Shown here piece after piece: positions 1-6,820 of a stretch of DNA of 64,000 nt. The notes under the pieces are model-generated. The model saw nothing but the letters and a program-made list of their open reading frames with translations, was not told the origin of the DNA and did not search any database. Source of the stretch: an uncultured Collinsella sp. (GTDB lineage: Bacteria > Actinomycetota > Coriobacteriia > Coriobacteriales > Coriobacteriaceae); assembly GCA_902493375.1 (NCBI GenBank), contig CABUPH010000003.1, forward strand, positions 119,981-183,980, in the 5' to 3' direction. Made by a program: the position numbers and the translations under genes. Position 1 is the first letter of the stretch. Each line of letters opens with the position of its first letter.

Positions 1-2
1 GT

Positions 3-704
3 CGTTTCTCGCGCTTGCTTGCAAAACTGGAGATCCCGCTGTTGTTGGCGGTGCCGGCGGTGATGGCTGCGGCGTTGCTGTCGGGTGTTGGGCAGGCAGC
101 GTTGGCCATGCTGATTGTGGTGGCGCTGGTGCTCGCGCTGTTCTTTGCGGGTTACGAGGCATCTCGTCCGGGTTTGCGCCAGATTATGCCCACACTGGTG
201 CTGGCGACGCTGGCCGCGGCGGGGCGCATCCTGTTCGGACCCATTCCCGACTTTAAACCGGTGAGCGCGATCGCCATCATTGCGGGGGCGACGCTTGGGT
301 GGCGTAACGGCTTTATGGTCGGTGCGCTGGCTGCTCTGACCAGCAACTTCTTTTTTGGCCAGGGTATGTGGACGCCGTGGCAGATGTATGCCTGGGGTCT
401 GGTGGGCTATATCGGTGGTGCGCTGGCGCACACGGGTGCGTTCGAGCGCGTCGACGGCACTGTGCGCATGCCGGCGCTACTGACCTACGGCTTTGCTTCG
501 GGTTTGCTGTACGGCGTGGTGATCAACGCGTATGACATCATTGGATTTGTACAGCCGCTTACTTGGGCGGGTGCCCTGGCGCGTCTTGCCACGGCAGTGC
601 CGTTCGATATCACACACGGTCTCGCGACCTGCGTGTTTTTGGCTGCCTTGTACAAGCCTTGGTGCCGTCGCATCAACCGCGTCGTCGTGAAATACGGACT
701 GTAG
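3..704 (+). CDS. ECF transporter S component (5' partial)
   Basis: Integral membrane protein with about six hydrophobic segments. It looks like the substrate-binding S component of an energy-coupling factor vitamin or micronutrient importer; these pair with a shared EcfT and two ATPases that are not in this window. The reading frame is open to the left edge. The first in-window start is TTG at 15, so the true start is probably outside and the visible part is the C-terminal ~230 residues. The segment AIIAGATLGWRNGFMVG resembles the glycine/alanine-rich helices of S components. Substrate cannot be read from the sequence. The partners are presumably encoded just upstream of the window. Confidence 0.65.
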   Translation, partial: RFSRLLAKLEIPLLLAVPAVMAAALLSGVGQAALAMLIVVALVLALFFAGYEASRPGLRQIMPTLVLATLAAAGRILFGPIPDFKPVSAIAIIAGATLGWRNGFMVGALAALTSNFFFGQGMWTPWQMYAWGLVGYIGGALAHTGAFERVDGTVRMPALLTYGFASGLLYGVVINAYDIIGFVQPLTWAGALARLATAVPFDITHGLATCVFLAALYKPWCRRINRVVVKYGL

Positions 705-743
705 GGCTAGTTGCGCCGAGGCGGGAATCAATACTGCTAAAGT

Positions 744-910
744 GCCATTTTAAAGCTATGCCGGTTTACGGGGCTAGATTAGCACAGGCAGACCATACCA
801 GTTTTTCCGAAATAGAGCAAGCCGTTCACCTGCGGTTTTATTGTCTCGGAATTGTGTATGGTTGGGGGTTCGCGATTCAGCCCCGTAAACCGGCATAGTT
901 TTGGAATGGC
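744..910. repeat. Long palindromic element A (class I arms)
   Basis: Left arm 744-775 and right arm 879-910 are reverse complements over about 32 bp with few mismatches. The central 20 bp of the arm is AGCCCCGTAAACCGGCATAG. Inside is a second inverted pair (ACCATAC near 794, GTATGGT near 856) and a core containing ACCTGCGGTTTT near 828-840. It has the same architecture as elements B-E, and its arms match those of element C. Confidence 0.85.
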
Positions 911-951
911 CGGCTGATACGACGGGCATCGTGGCCCCCAGAGAGCCAAAT

Positions 952-993
952 TGATCCATTTTCTTCCGTCTCCAGATGTCCCCAGGAAATCAG
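952..993. repeat. TGATCC element, copy A/B
   Basis: Reverse-orientation copy of a short intergenic repeat of the form TGATCCC..GGGGACGGAGGAA..GGATCA. This copy carries a ~10 bp internal extension. It ends 12 bp left of palindrome B, mirroring the 13 bp gap seen on the right of palindrome D, so the two parts probably move or evolve as one unit. Confidence 0.6.
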
Positions 994-1005
994 TTGACGG
1001 CGCTT

Positions 1006-1165
1006 GCCACGAAACTGGCCCATCTACTACGTTTAGCTTGATACCCCCGACCATGACCGCGTTTTATGAAAAACCGCAGGCTTTCTACCTGCGGTTTTCT
1101 TTTTGCGTTGTTCGCTGTGGTTGAGGGTAGTGGCTTAAACGTAGTAGATGGGCTGGTTTCGTGGC
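1006..1165. repeat. Long palindromic element B (class II arms)
   Basis: Arms 1006-1036 and 1135-1165 pair over 31 bp (core GCCCATCTACTACGTTTAG). An inner pair CCCCGACCATG / TGTGGTTGAGGG follows, and the apical hairpin is AAAACCGCAGG (1070-1080) with CCTGCGGTTTT (1088-1098). The apical hairpin with its T-run could also terminate transcription. Arms are of the same class as element D, not of A or C. Confidence 0.88.
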
Positions 1166-1202
1166 GGACGGGGTCACGCGGGCGCCCTTGCGCGGGCAAA
1201 AG

Positions 1203-1233
1203 TGATCCGTATTCCTTCGTCCCCGGGGGATCA
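1203..1233. repeat. TGATCC element, copy at xth 3' end
   Basis: 31 bp reverse-orientation copy (TGATCCGTATTCCTTCG followed by TCCCCGGGGGATCA). It matches, as reverse complement, the copies at 15896-15926 and 23728-23758. It sits 9 bp beyond the stop codon of the convergent exonuclease gene. Confidence 0.65.
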
Positions 1234-1241
1234 TTTGGGGG

Positions 1242-2060
1242 CTAGAGTTCTAGCGTGAGGGTGGCGGGGCAGTGGTCGCTGCCGAAGATATCGCCACGGA
1301 TACCGGTGTCGCGAACGTTGGCGGCGATCGAATCGCTTACCAGAAAGTAATCGATGCGCCAGCCTGCGTTGTTCTTACGGGCATTAAAGCGGTAGCTCCA
1401 CCAGCTGTAGACGCCCTCGACGTCCGGATTTGCCGCGCGCCAGGTATCGGTAAAGCCGGCGTTGAGCAGCTCGGTAAACTTGCCGCGCTCCTCGTCCGAA
1501 AAGCCTGCGTTGCCACGGTTGGACTTGGGGTTCTTAAGGTCGATTTCCTCGTGCGCTACGTTAAAGTCGCCGCAGGTCACGACGGGTTTGCCGGTCTCGC
1601 GCTCGAGCGCGCTTAAAAAGCCGCGGTAGGCATCGTCCCAGGCCATGCGCACGTCGATGCGCGCGAGTTCGTTTTGCGCGTTGGGCGTGTAGACATCCAC
1701 AAACCAGAACTTGTCGAACTCGAGCGCACAGACGCGGCCCTCGGTTGCGGCTTGGGCGACGAGTACGGCCGCCTCGCCCTCGCCGGCGTAGGGTAGCAGC
1801 GCGTCGGCGTGCAGCACGCGCAGCGGTTCCTGGCGGCTAAAGACCGCAGTGCCCGAATAGCCTTTACGCTCGGCGTAGCTCCAGGTTTGGTGATAGCCGG
1901 GCAGGTCAATATCAACCTGGCCTTCTTGCAGCTTGGTCTCTTGCAGCGCCAGGATATCGACGTCGAGTTCTTGCGCGATCTGGATAAAGCTCGGGTCCTT
2001 TTTGAGCACGGCGCGCAGGCCGTTGACGTTCCACGAGGCGAAAGTGTAAGTCTGAGGCAT
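1242..2060 (-). CDS. xth: Exodeoxyribonuclease III (AP endonuclease)
   Basis: Cytoplasmic Mg-dependent 3'-5' exonuclease and AP endonuclease of base-excision repair. The 272 aa length is normal for the ExoIII/ExoA branch of the EEP fold. Motifs are SWNVNGLRA near the N-terminus, LQETKLQ with the metal-binding Glu near residue 41, CGDFNVAHEEIDL near 165, and GSDHCPATLTLEL at the C-terminus with the catalytic Asp-His pair. Start ATG at 2060. It diverges from the Sir2 gene across a 113 bp spacer. Identification is secure from the ordered motifs. Confidence 0.95.
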   Translation of the reverse strand: MPQTYTFASWNVNGLRAVLKKDPSFIQIAQELDVDILALQETKLQEGQVDIDLPGYHQTWSYAERKGYSGTAVFSRQEPLRVLHADALLPYAGEGEAAVLVAQAATEGRVCALEFDKFWFVDVYTPNAQNELARIDVRMAWDDAYRGFLSALERETGKPVVTCGDFNVAHEEIDLKNPKSNRGNAGFSDEERGKFTELLNAGFTDTWRAANPDVEGVYSWWSYRFNARKNNAGWRIDYFLVSDSIAANVRDTGIRGDIFGSDHCPATLTLEL

Positions 2061-2173
2061 GGTGTCCTTTCGACGGGGTTGGCAGGCTTAAGATTAACGC
2101 AACAAGAGCGGGGCGGAGTCCGCGAGTGATAGTGCGAACGCCGCCGTCCCGGAGACACGGACGGAGGACTCAT

Positions 2174-2926
2174 ATGACGCAGGCAATATCGGACCCCAGG
2201 CAGGCCTCCGCCGCGCTGGCGGATCTGTTTGACACCCACAAGCGCGTGGTCTTCTTTGGCGGCGCGGGTGTTTCCACGGCAAGTGGCATTCCCGATTTCC
2301 GCAGCGTGGATGGCCTGTATCACCAGCAGTTTGCCTACCCGCCCGAGACCATGCTCTCGCATAGCTTTTACGAGGCGCATCCTGCGGAGTTCTTCGACTT
2401 TTACCGCACCAAGATGATCGCGCTTAACGCTAAGCCCAACCGCTGCCACACCAAGCTGGCCGAGCTGGAGCGCGCCGGCAAGCTTGATGCCGTGGTGACG
2501 CAAAATATCGACGGTCTGCACCAGGCGGCCGGCTCGCAGCGCGTGTTCGAGCTGCACGGATCGGTCCATCGCAACATTTGCCAGTCGTGCGGCGCGGTCT
2601 ATAGCGCCGAGTGGATCTGCTCGCGCGAGCACGAGGATGCCGCGGGCGTGCCCGCGTGCCCCGCGTGCGGCGGCCGCATCAAGCCCGATGTAGTGCTCTA
2701 CGAGGAGCCACTCGACGAGCATGTGCTGACCGGTGCCGTTGCCGCCATCGCCGCGGCCGATGCCCTCATCGTGGGCGGGACCTCGCTCGTGGTGTATCCG
2801 GCGGCAGGCCTTACGCGTTACTTTACCGGCGATACGCTGGCCATATGCAACCTTGCTCCCACCGATCAGGATGCAAATGCCGACCTGCTGATTTCTTGCG
2901 ACATCGCGGCCGCGTTTGCGTTCTAG
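2174..2926 (+). CDS. cobB: NAD-dependent protein deacylase, Sir2 family
   Basis: Cytoplasmic sirtuin that removes acyl groups from lysine using NAD, releasing nicotinamide and O-acyl-ADP-ribose. 250 aa. Visible motifs are GAGVSTASGIPDFRS (NAD loop), TQNIDGLH, the catalytic His in ELHGSVHRN, and a zinc ribbon with CQSCGAVY and CPACGGRIKPDVV. GGTSLVVYPAAG is the second NAD-binding segment. Start chosen at ATG 2174 because GGAGGA lies just before it; the frame extends further upstream without a ribosome site. Preferred acyl group cannot be inferred. The gene symbol is by family only. Confidence 0.93.
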   Translation: MTQAISDPRQASAALADLFDTHKRVVFFGGAGVSTASGIPDFRSVDGLYHQQFAYPPETMLSHSFYEAHPAEFFDFYRTKMIALNAKPNRCHTKLAELERAGKLDAVVTQNIDGLHQAAGSQRVFELHGSVHRNICQSCGAVYSAEWICSREHEDAAGVPACPACGGRIKPDVVLYEEPLDEHVLTGAVAAIAAADALIVGGTSLVVYPAAGLTRYFTGDTLAICNLAPTDQDANADLLISCDIAAAFAF

Positions 2927-2940
2927 CCCGCGCGCGCGGA

Positions 2941-2946
2941 TACAAT
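2941..2946 (+). promoter_or_regulatory. Possible -10 box for folP-folK
   Basis: TACAAT just after the Sir2 stop codon, with a weak TTGCGT at 2916-2921 (19 bp spacing). Suggests the folate gene has its own promoter rather than relying on the sirtuin transcript. Confidence 0.35.
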
Positions 2947-3021
2947 AGAAAGACTGAGTGCAAAGCGACCCCGCCGCCAGCTCCCCAAGCTCGGCGGCGT
3001 GGGCATTTTAGGAGGATGTTC

Positions 3022-4764
3022 ATGGCGAACGACAGCAAGACATGGCGGTGCGGAAAGTACGAGCTCAGCTTTGACCGTCCGCGCATCATGGGCGTCCTCA
3101 ACGTGACGCCCGATTCGTTTAGCGATGGCGGGGAACACTTCGACCCCGATGCCGCCATCGAGTACGGCCTGGCGATGCTCGACGCCGGCGCCGACATCAT
3201 CGACGTGGGCGGCGAGTCCACGCGCCCCGGCTTTACCCCGGTCAACCCCGACGAGGAGGCTCGCCGCGTGCTGCCCGTGGTGCGCGCGCTGGCCAAGGAG
3301 GGCGCCATCGTCTCGATCGACACGCGTCATGTGGCGGTTGCCAAGGCGGCCGTGCGCTGCGGCGCCTCGATCGTCAACGACGTGACCGGCTTCACCGATC
3401 CCAAGATGGTCGAGTTTGTTAAGACGAGCACCTGCGGCGTCATCGTGATGCATGCCGGCGAGGTCGCCGCGCCCGCACGCACGCACGCAACGGTGCAGCT
3501 CGATACCTCGGCAGCGGCGTTTGTTGCCGAGAAGGCGCGCGAGGCGGCTGCCGAGGCCGCGCGTGAGGCCGAGAAGCCGGCTCGCCGCCGTCGCGGCAAG
3601 TTGCTGGGCGAGCCTAAGCCGGAGGCCAAGCTTCCGGGCGGCGTGGTGCAGCCCTCGTTGCCGTTTGGCGAACCGGAGCCCACGTCCGAGCCTTCAAGCG
3701 AGCAGGAGACGCCGGCCGCCGAGCAGGCTACTGCCGCCGAGACCGTCGCGCCCGCGCCCGAGGCCGCGCCCGTGGCCACCGAGGCCGCATCGGAGTCCAA
3801 TGACCGCCTGGCCGCCATGATGCGCCGCAGCGCCCGCCGCGAGGAAGCCTACGTGCCCACCTCGCAGCTCCGCCGCTTCACCCTGCCCGATTCGGCGCCC
3901 ATCATGCGCCGCGTCATGGGCTTTCTGTCCGACCAGGCCCGCACGCTCATCCATGCCGGCGTGTCGCGCGACCGCATCTGCATCGATCCTGGCCCGGGCT
4001 TTGGTAAGTCGGCTAACGAGGACATCGTCATCCAGCGCGAGACTGCCAAGATGGCGTCACTGGGCTATCCGCTCATGTGCGCCGTGTCGCGCAAGCGCTT
4101 TGTGGGCGCCGTCTCGGGCGTGACCGAGGCCGCCGAGCGCGATGCCGCTACGTTTGGCGTGTGCCTGGGCGCCATCCAGGCCGGTGCCAACATCGTGCGC
4201 GTGCACGACGCCGCGGGTTTTGCGCAGTTCCTGAACGGCTACTGGGCGGTTGCCAAGCCGCAGCCGCGCCGCGCGTTTGTGGCCGTGGGCTCCAACCTGG
4301 GGCATCGCTGCGACAACATCCGCGCCGCACGCGAGATGATCGCCGAGATTCCACTCACCTGCGTGTCCAACTCCTCCAAGATTTACGAGAGCGAGCCGGC
4401 CTACGAGACGCGCCAGGACGCGTTTGCCAACGCCGTCATCGAGATCAAGACCGAGCTGGCGCCGCTGGTACTGCTCGATGAGCTCATGAAGATCGAGGCC
4501 GAGCTTGGGCGCGACCGTTCCAAAAAGGCCAAGGCCAACGGCCCGCGCACCATCGACCTGGACCTGCTGTGGATGGACGGCGAGACCCACGGCGGCAAAA
4601 AGCTGCGCCTGCCGCATCCGCTGATCGGCGAACGCGACTTTGTGCTGGTGCCGCTCGAGGACCTGATGCACGACCCGGCGCGGTTCTTCCGCTACAACGG
4701 TGTCGAGGTCAAGGAGCCCGAGGACCGCGTGGGCCATATCGTGGGCGAATTGGGGCGTATGTAG
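3022..4764 (+). CDS. folP-folK: Dihydropteroate synthase-HPPK fusion with a large insert
   Basis: Bifunctional folate enzyme of 580 aa. The N-terminal dihydropteroate synthase joins pABA to hydroxymethyl-dihydropterin pyrophosphate; motifs are MGVLNVTPDSFSDGG (~23-37), GGESTRPG (~64), SIDTRH, NDVTG, DPGPGFGKS (~323) and SRKRFVG. From about residue 416 a pyrophosphokinase (HPPK) domain follows, with AVGSNLGHR and GPRTIDLDLLW. Between residues ~147 and ~290 the barrel is interrupted by ~145 residues rich in Ala, Glu and Pro that are not part of either family. Start ATG 3022 follows GGAGGA at 3011-3016. The next gene starts immediately after the stop, so the two are co-transcribed. Confidence 0.93.
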   Translation: MANDSKTWRCGKYELSFDRPRIMGVLNVTPDSFSDGGEHFDPDAAIEYGLAMLDAGADIIDVGGESTRPGFTPVNPDEEARRVLPVVRALAKEGAIVSIDTRHVAVAKAAVRCGASIVNDVTGFTDPKMVEFVKTSTCGVIVMHAGEVAAPARTHATVQLDTSAAAFVAEKAREAAAEAAREAEKPARRRRGKLLGEPKPEAKLPGGVVQPSLPFGEPEPTSEPSSEQETPAAEQATAAETVAPAPEAAPVATEAASESNDRLAAMMRRSARREEAYVPTSQLRRFTLPDSAPIMRRVMGFLSDQARTLIHAGVSRDRICIDPGPGFGKSANEDIVIQRETAKMASLGYPLMCAVSRKRFVGAVSGVTEAAERDAATFGVCLGAIQAGANIVRVHDAAGFAQFLNGYWAVAKPQPRRAFVAVGSNLGHRCDNIRAAREMIAEIPLTCVSNSSKIYESEPAYETRQDAFANAVIEIKTELAPLVLLDELMKIEAELGRDRSKKAKANGPRTIDLDLLWMDGETHGGKKLRLPHPLIGERDFVLVPLEDLMHDPARFFRYNGVEVKEPEDRVGHIVGELGRM

Positions 4765-5466
4765 ATGATCGAGATGAATGCTGTTGCCGTCGGCACCGAG
4801 CTCGACGCGGCGCGTGACGCGGGCCGCGAGGGCGTGTCCGCGGGCTGGTGTGCGTGGAGCGCGGGCGATGCTTCGCTGACGTTTTCGCTGGTTGTGCGCC
4901 CCGATGTGAACATGCATACCTTCCACGGCCTGCCGTTTGTGGCGGCGATGGGCATGATGGACGCGCTTGTGGGCACGGCGTCGACGCCGGGATTGGGCCT
5001 TGCCGGTAAGGTGGGTATCCAGTGGCCGAGCGATATCGTGTGCGGTGCGCCTGCGTTTGAGACGTCGCTTGCGCGCGTCGCCGTGAACGGTGGTGCCGGT
5101 GCCGCGGGCATGTTTGCCGCGGTGACGGTTGATATTGAACGTGCGGCGCTGGGTGAGCTTGGCGTGGACGTGGCTGACGAAGCGCTGGCCGAGGGGTTGG
5201 CCGCCGCCGTGCTGACCCGTGTGGACACCTGGGCGGTTGTTGCCAACACGCCGCAGGGCGCCGCAGGGCCGCTGGCCCCCGTGCTGGGCGAGTACTTCGA
5301 CATGGTGCCGCTGCTGGGCCGCCAAGTTGCGGCGGTGTCGCCCAACGGTTTGCCGCTTGCGGTCGGTGTGTTTGCGGGCCTGGATATCTGGGGTCGCGCG
5401 ACCATCAAGACCGATGCCGGCGAGCAGGAGTTTCCGCCCGAGGCCGTACGGATTCGCGGTCTGTAG
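4765..5466 (+). CDS. Degenerate biotin-protein ligase-like protein
   Basis: 233 aa, starting at the base after the folP-folK stop codon and so translationally coupled to it. The order of segments matches BirA-type ligases: SLTFSLVVRP, a WPSD where the family has KWPND, then a C-terminal SH3-like tail (GLDIWGRATIKTDAGEQEF). The biotin loop GRGRxGR is reduced to AGREGVSAGW. The Lys of KWPND is Gln, and the later catalytic Lys of the K-x-x-GIL segment is not found. It probably no longer makes biotinyl-AMP. Position next to coaX fits, since birA and coaX are often neighbours in Gram-positives. Function unknown. Confidence 0.6.
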   Translation: MIEMNAVAVGTELDAARDAGREGVSAGWCAWSAGDASLTFSLVVRPDVNMHTFHGLPFVAAMGMMDALVGTASTPGLGLAGKVGIQWPSDIVCGAPAFETSLARVAVNGGAGAAGMFAAVTVDIERAALGELGVDVADEALAEGLAAAVLTRVDTWAVVANTPQGAAGPLAPVLGEYFDMVPLLGRQVAAVSPNGLPLAVGVFAGLDIWGRATIKTDAGEQEFPPEAVRIRGL

Positions 5467-5486
5467 CGTCTCGACTTCGCCAGAGC

Positions 5487-6260
5487 CTACGCTAGCTCCT
5501 GCATGCGGCGGTAGATTTCGCAGATACCCTTGATGGTGAGCTGTCCGTCGACCACGTCGAAGGCGTCGGTCGAATCGGCGACGATGCTGGCGAGACCGCC
5601 CGTGGCGATAACGGTGGCATCCTCGCGGCCCAGCTCGCGCTTCATGCGCGCGACCAGGCCCTCAGCCATGGCGGCGGCGCCCGTTACGGCGCCGACCTTG
5701 ATGCACTCCTCGGTATCGCGGCCGATGGCGTGCTCGGGCGCCTCGAGCGGCACGCTGGCGAGCTTGGCGGCACGGGCGGCAAGCGCGTCCATGGAGATGC
5801 GAATGCCCGGCGCAATCGCTCCGCCAATGTAATAGCCGTCCTCGTCGATGACGTCGATGTTGGTTGCGGTGCCAAAGTCCACCACGATTGCCGGCGCGCC
5901 GTAGAAGGTCTCGGCCGCAACGGCGTTAGCGACGCGATCGGCGCCTACGGCCTGGGGACGCGCCGCGCGCAGCTTGGTCACCGCGGCCGACTGCGGCCCG
6001 ATAACGATGGCGTCCGCGGCAATGCGGTCGGCCACAGTGTGCCACTCGCGCGAGAGCTGCGGTACCACGCCGGCGAAGGCGATCGCGTCGACCGCGTCGA
6101 GCGAGAGGCCGTACATCTTAAAGAAGCCCATCAGGCGCACATGGATCTCGTCGGCGGTATAGGAGCGGTCGGTGGGCATGCGCCACGACTGCACCAGCTC
6201 GTCTCCGTCAAACAGGCCCATGGCCGTCTGCGTGTTTCCCATATCGATAGCGAGCAGCAT
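5487..6260 (-). CDS. coaX: Type III pantothenate kinase
   Basis: First step of coenzyme A synthesis: phosphorylation of pantothenate, needing a monovalent cation. 257 aa. Motifs are LLAIDMGNTQTAMGLF (phosphate 1), DFGTATNIDVI (phosphate 2), GGAIAPGIRIS and ATGGLA. Start chosen at ATG 6260, preceded by GGGAG on the minus strand; the frame extends 7 codons further without a ribosome site. Convergent with the BirA-like gene, 20 bp between stops. Confidence 0.95.
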   Translation of the reverse strand: MLLAIDMGNTQTAMGLFDGDELVQSWRMPTDRSYTADEIHVRLMGFFKMYGLSLDAVDAIAFAGVVPQLSREWHTVADRIAADAIVIGPQSAAVTKLRAARPQAVGADRVANAVAAETFYGAPAIVVDFGTATNIDVIDEDGYYIGGAIAPGIRISMDALAARAAKLASVPLEAPEHAIGRDTEECIKVGAVTGAAAMAEGLVARMKRELGREDATVIATGGLASIVADSTDAFDVVDGQLTIKGICEIYRRMQELA

Positions 6261-6397
6261 GTCTACTCCCGGTGTTGGCATAAAAGGACGCGCACCATTG
6301 TATACGCGCCGTCGACGGCGCTCGGCTGCGATTCGTTTACGGTGATAGGGACTGAGGGGTTCTAAATATGAAGGAATTATGCTCTACGAGATTTTCC

Positions 6398-6426
6398 TTG
6401 CCGTTTACCGAACTCCCGCGTAATAT
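6398..6426 (+). promoter_or_regulatory. Promoter of the initiator tRNA gene
   Basis: TTGCCG at 6398-6403 and TAATAT at 6421-6426, separated by exactly 17 bp, ending 31 bp before the mature tRNA. One of the clearest housekeeping promoters in the window. Confidence 0.7.
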
Positions 6427-6457
6427 TCTTTCTTGCGCACATGAGGCGCCCAGACAT

Positions 6458-6534
6458 TGCGGGGTGGAGCAGTCTGGTAGCTCGCCGGGCTCATAACCCG
6501 GAGGTCGTAGGTTCAAATCCTGCCCCCGCGACCA
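6458..6534 (+). tRNA. tRNA-fMet (CAT), initiator
   Basis: 77 nt cloverleaf. Acceptor TGCGGGG (6458-6464) pairs with CCCCGCG (6524-6530), followed by A and an encoded CCA. D-stem GAGC/GCTC; anticodon stem CCGGG/CCCGG with loop CTCATAA, anticodon CAT at 6492-6494; T-stem GTAGG/CCTGC with loop TTCAAAT. Three consecutive G-C pairs in the anticodon stem and the A11-U24 pair are initiator hallmarks. The first acceptor pair is U-G instead of the C-A mismatch of E. coli initiators. Confidence 0.95.
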
Positions 6535-6543
6535 AGAACTTGC

Positions 6544-6573
6544 AGCTCGTCGGCCTAGCCGGCGAGCTTTTTT
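6544..6573 (+). terminator. Terminator after tRNA-fMet
   Basis: Stem AGCTCGTCGGC / CCGGCGAGCT (one G-T pair) with a 4-nt loop, followed by a T-run. Directly downstream of the tRNA. Confidence 0.85.
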
Positions 6574-6623
6574 GTTATTACGGGACCGTGTTTTCGGTCC
6601 AATTCTCGGCCTCTCAAACAAAA

Positions 6624-6678
6624 TCTCGATCTGTAACATCTAGACCCGATTTGGGCGGCTAGGTGTTACAGATCGAGA
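6624..6678. repeat. GATCTGTAACA inverted repeat, copy 1
   Basis: Perfect 15 bp arms TCTCGATCTGTAACA (6624-6638) and TGTTACAGATCGAGA (6664-6678) around a variable centre (ACCCGATTTGGGCGG). Two further copies lie at 51560-51616 and 51641-51695. Confidence 0.85.
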
Positions 6679-6820
6679 AAAACCTGTTGTTGGGCTCATC
6701 CCATCCGCCTGCCGCTACCTGCTGTCCGCCGATTTCCGTTGCGCTGTTGTATCCCCATGCCATATCCTCTAGACAACTACGCGGCAACATCGCCGCCGCG
6801 CCTACAAGAGAGGAATGTCC

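Noticed and set aside
1070..1098. Apical hairpin of palindrome B as an ordinary terminator of xth or the ECF gene
   Set aside because: It may act as one, but the same hairpin recurs inside four other palindromes, so the element as a whole is the better description.
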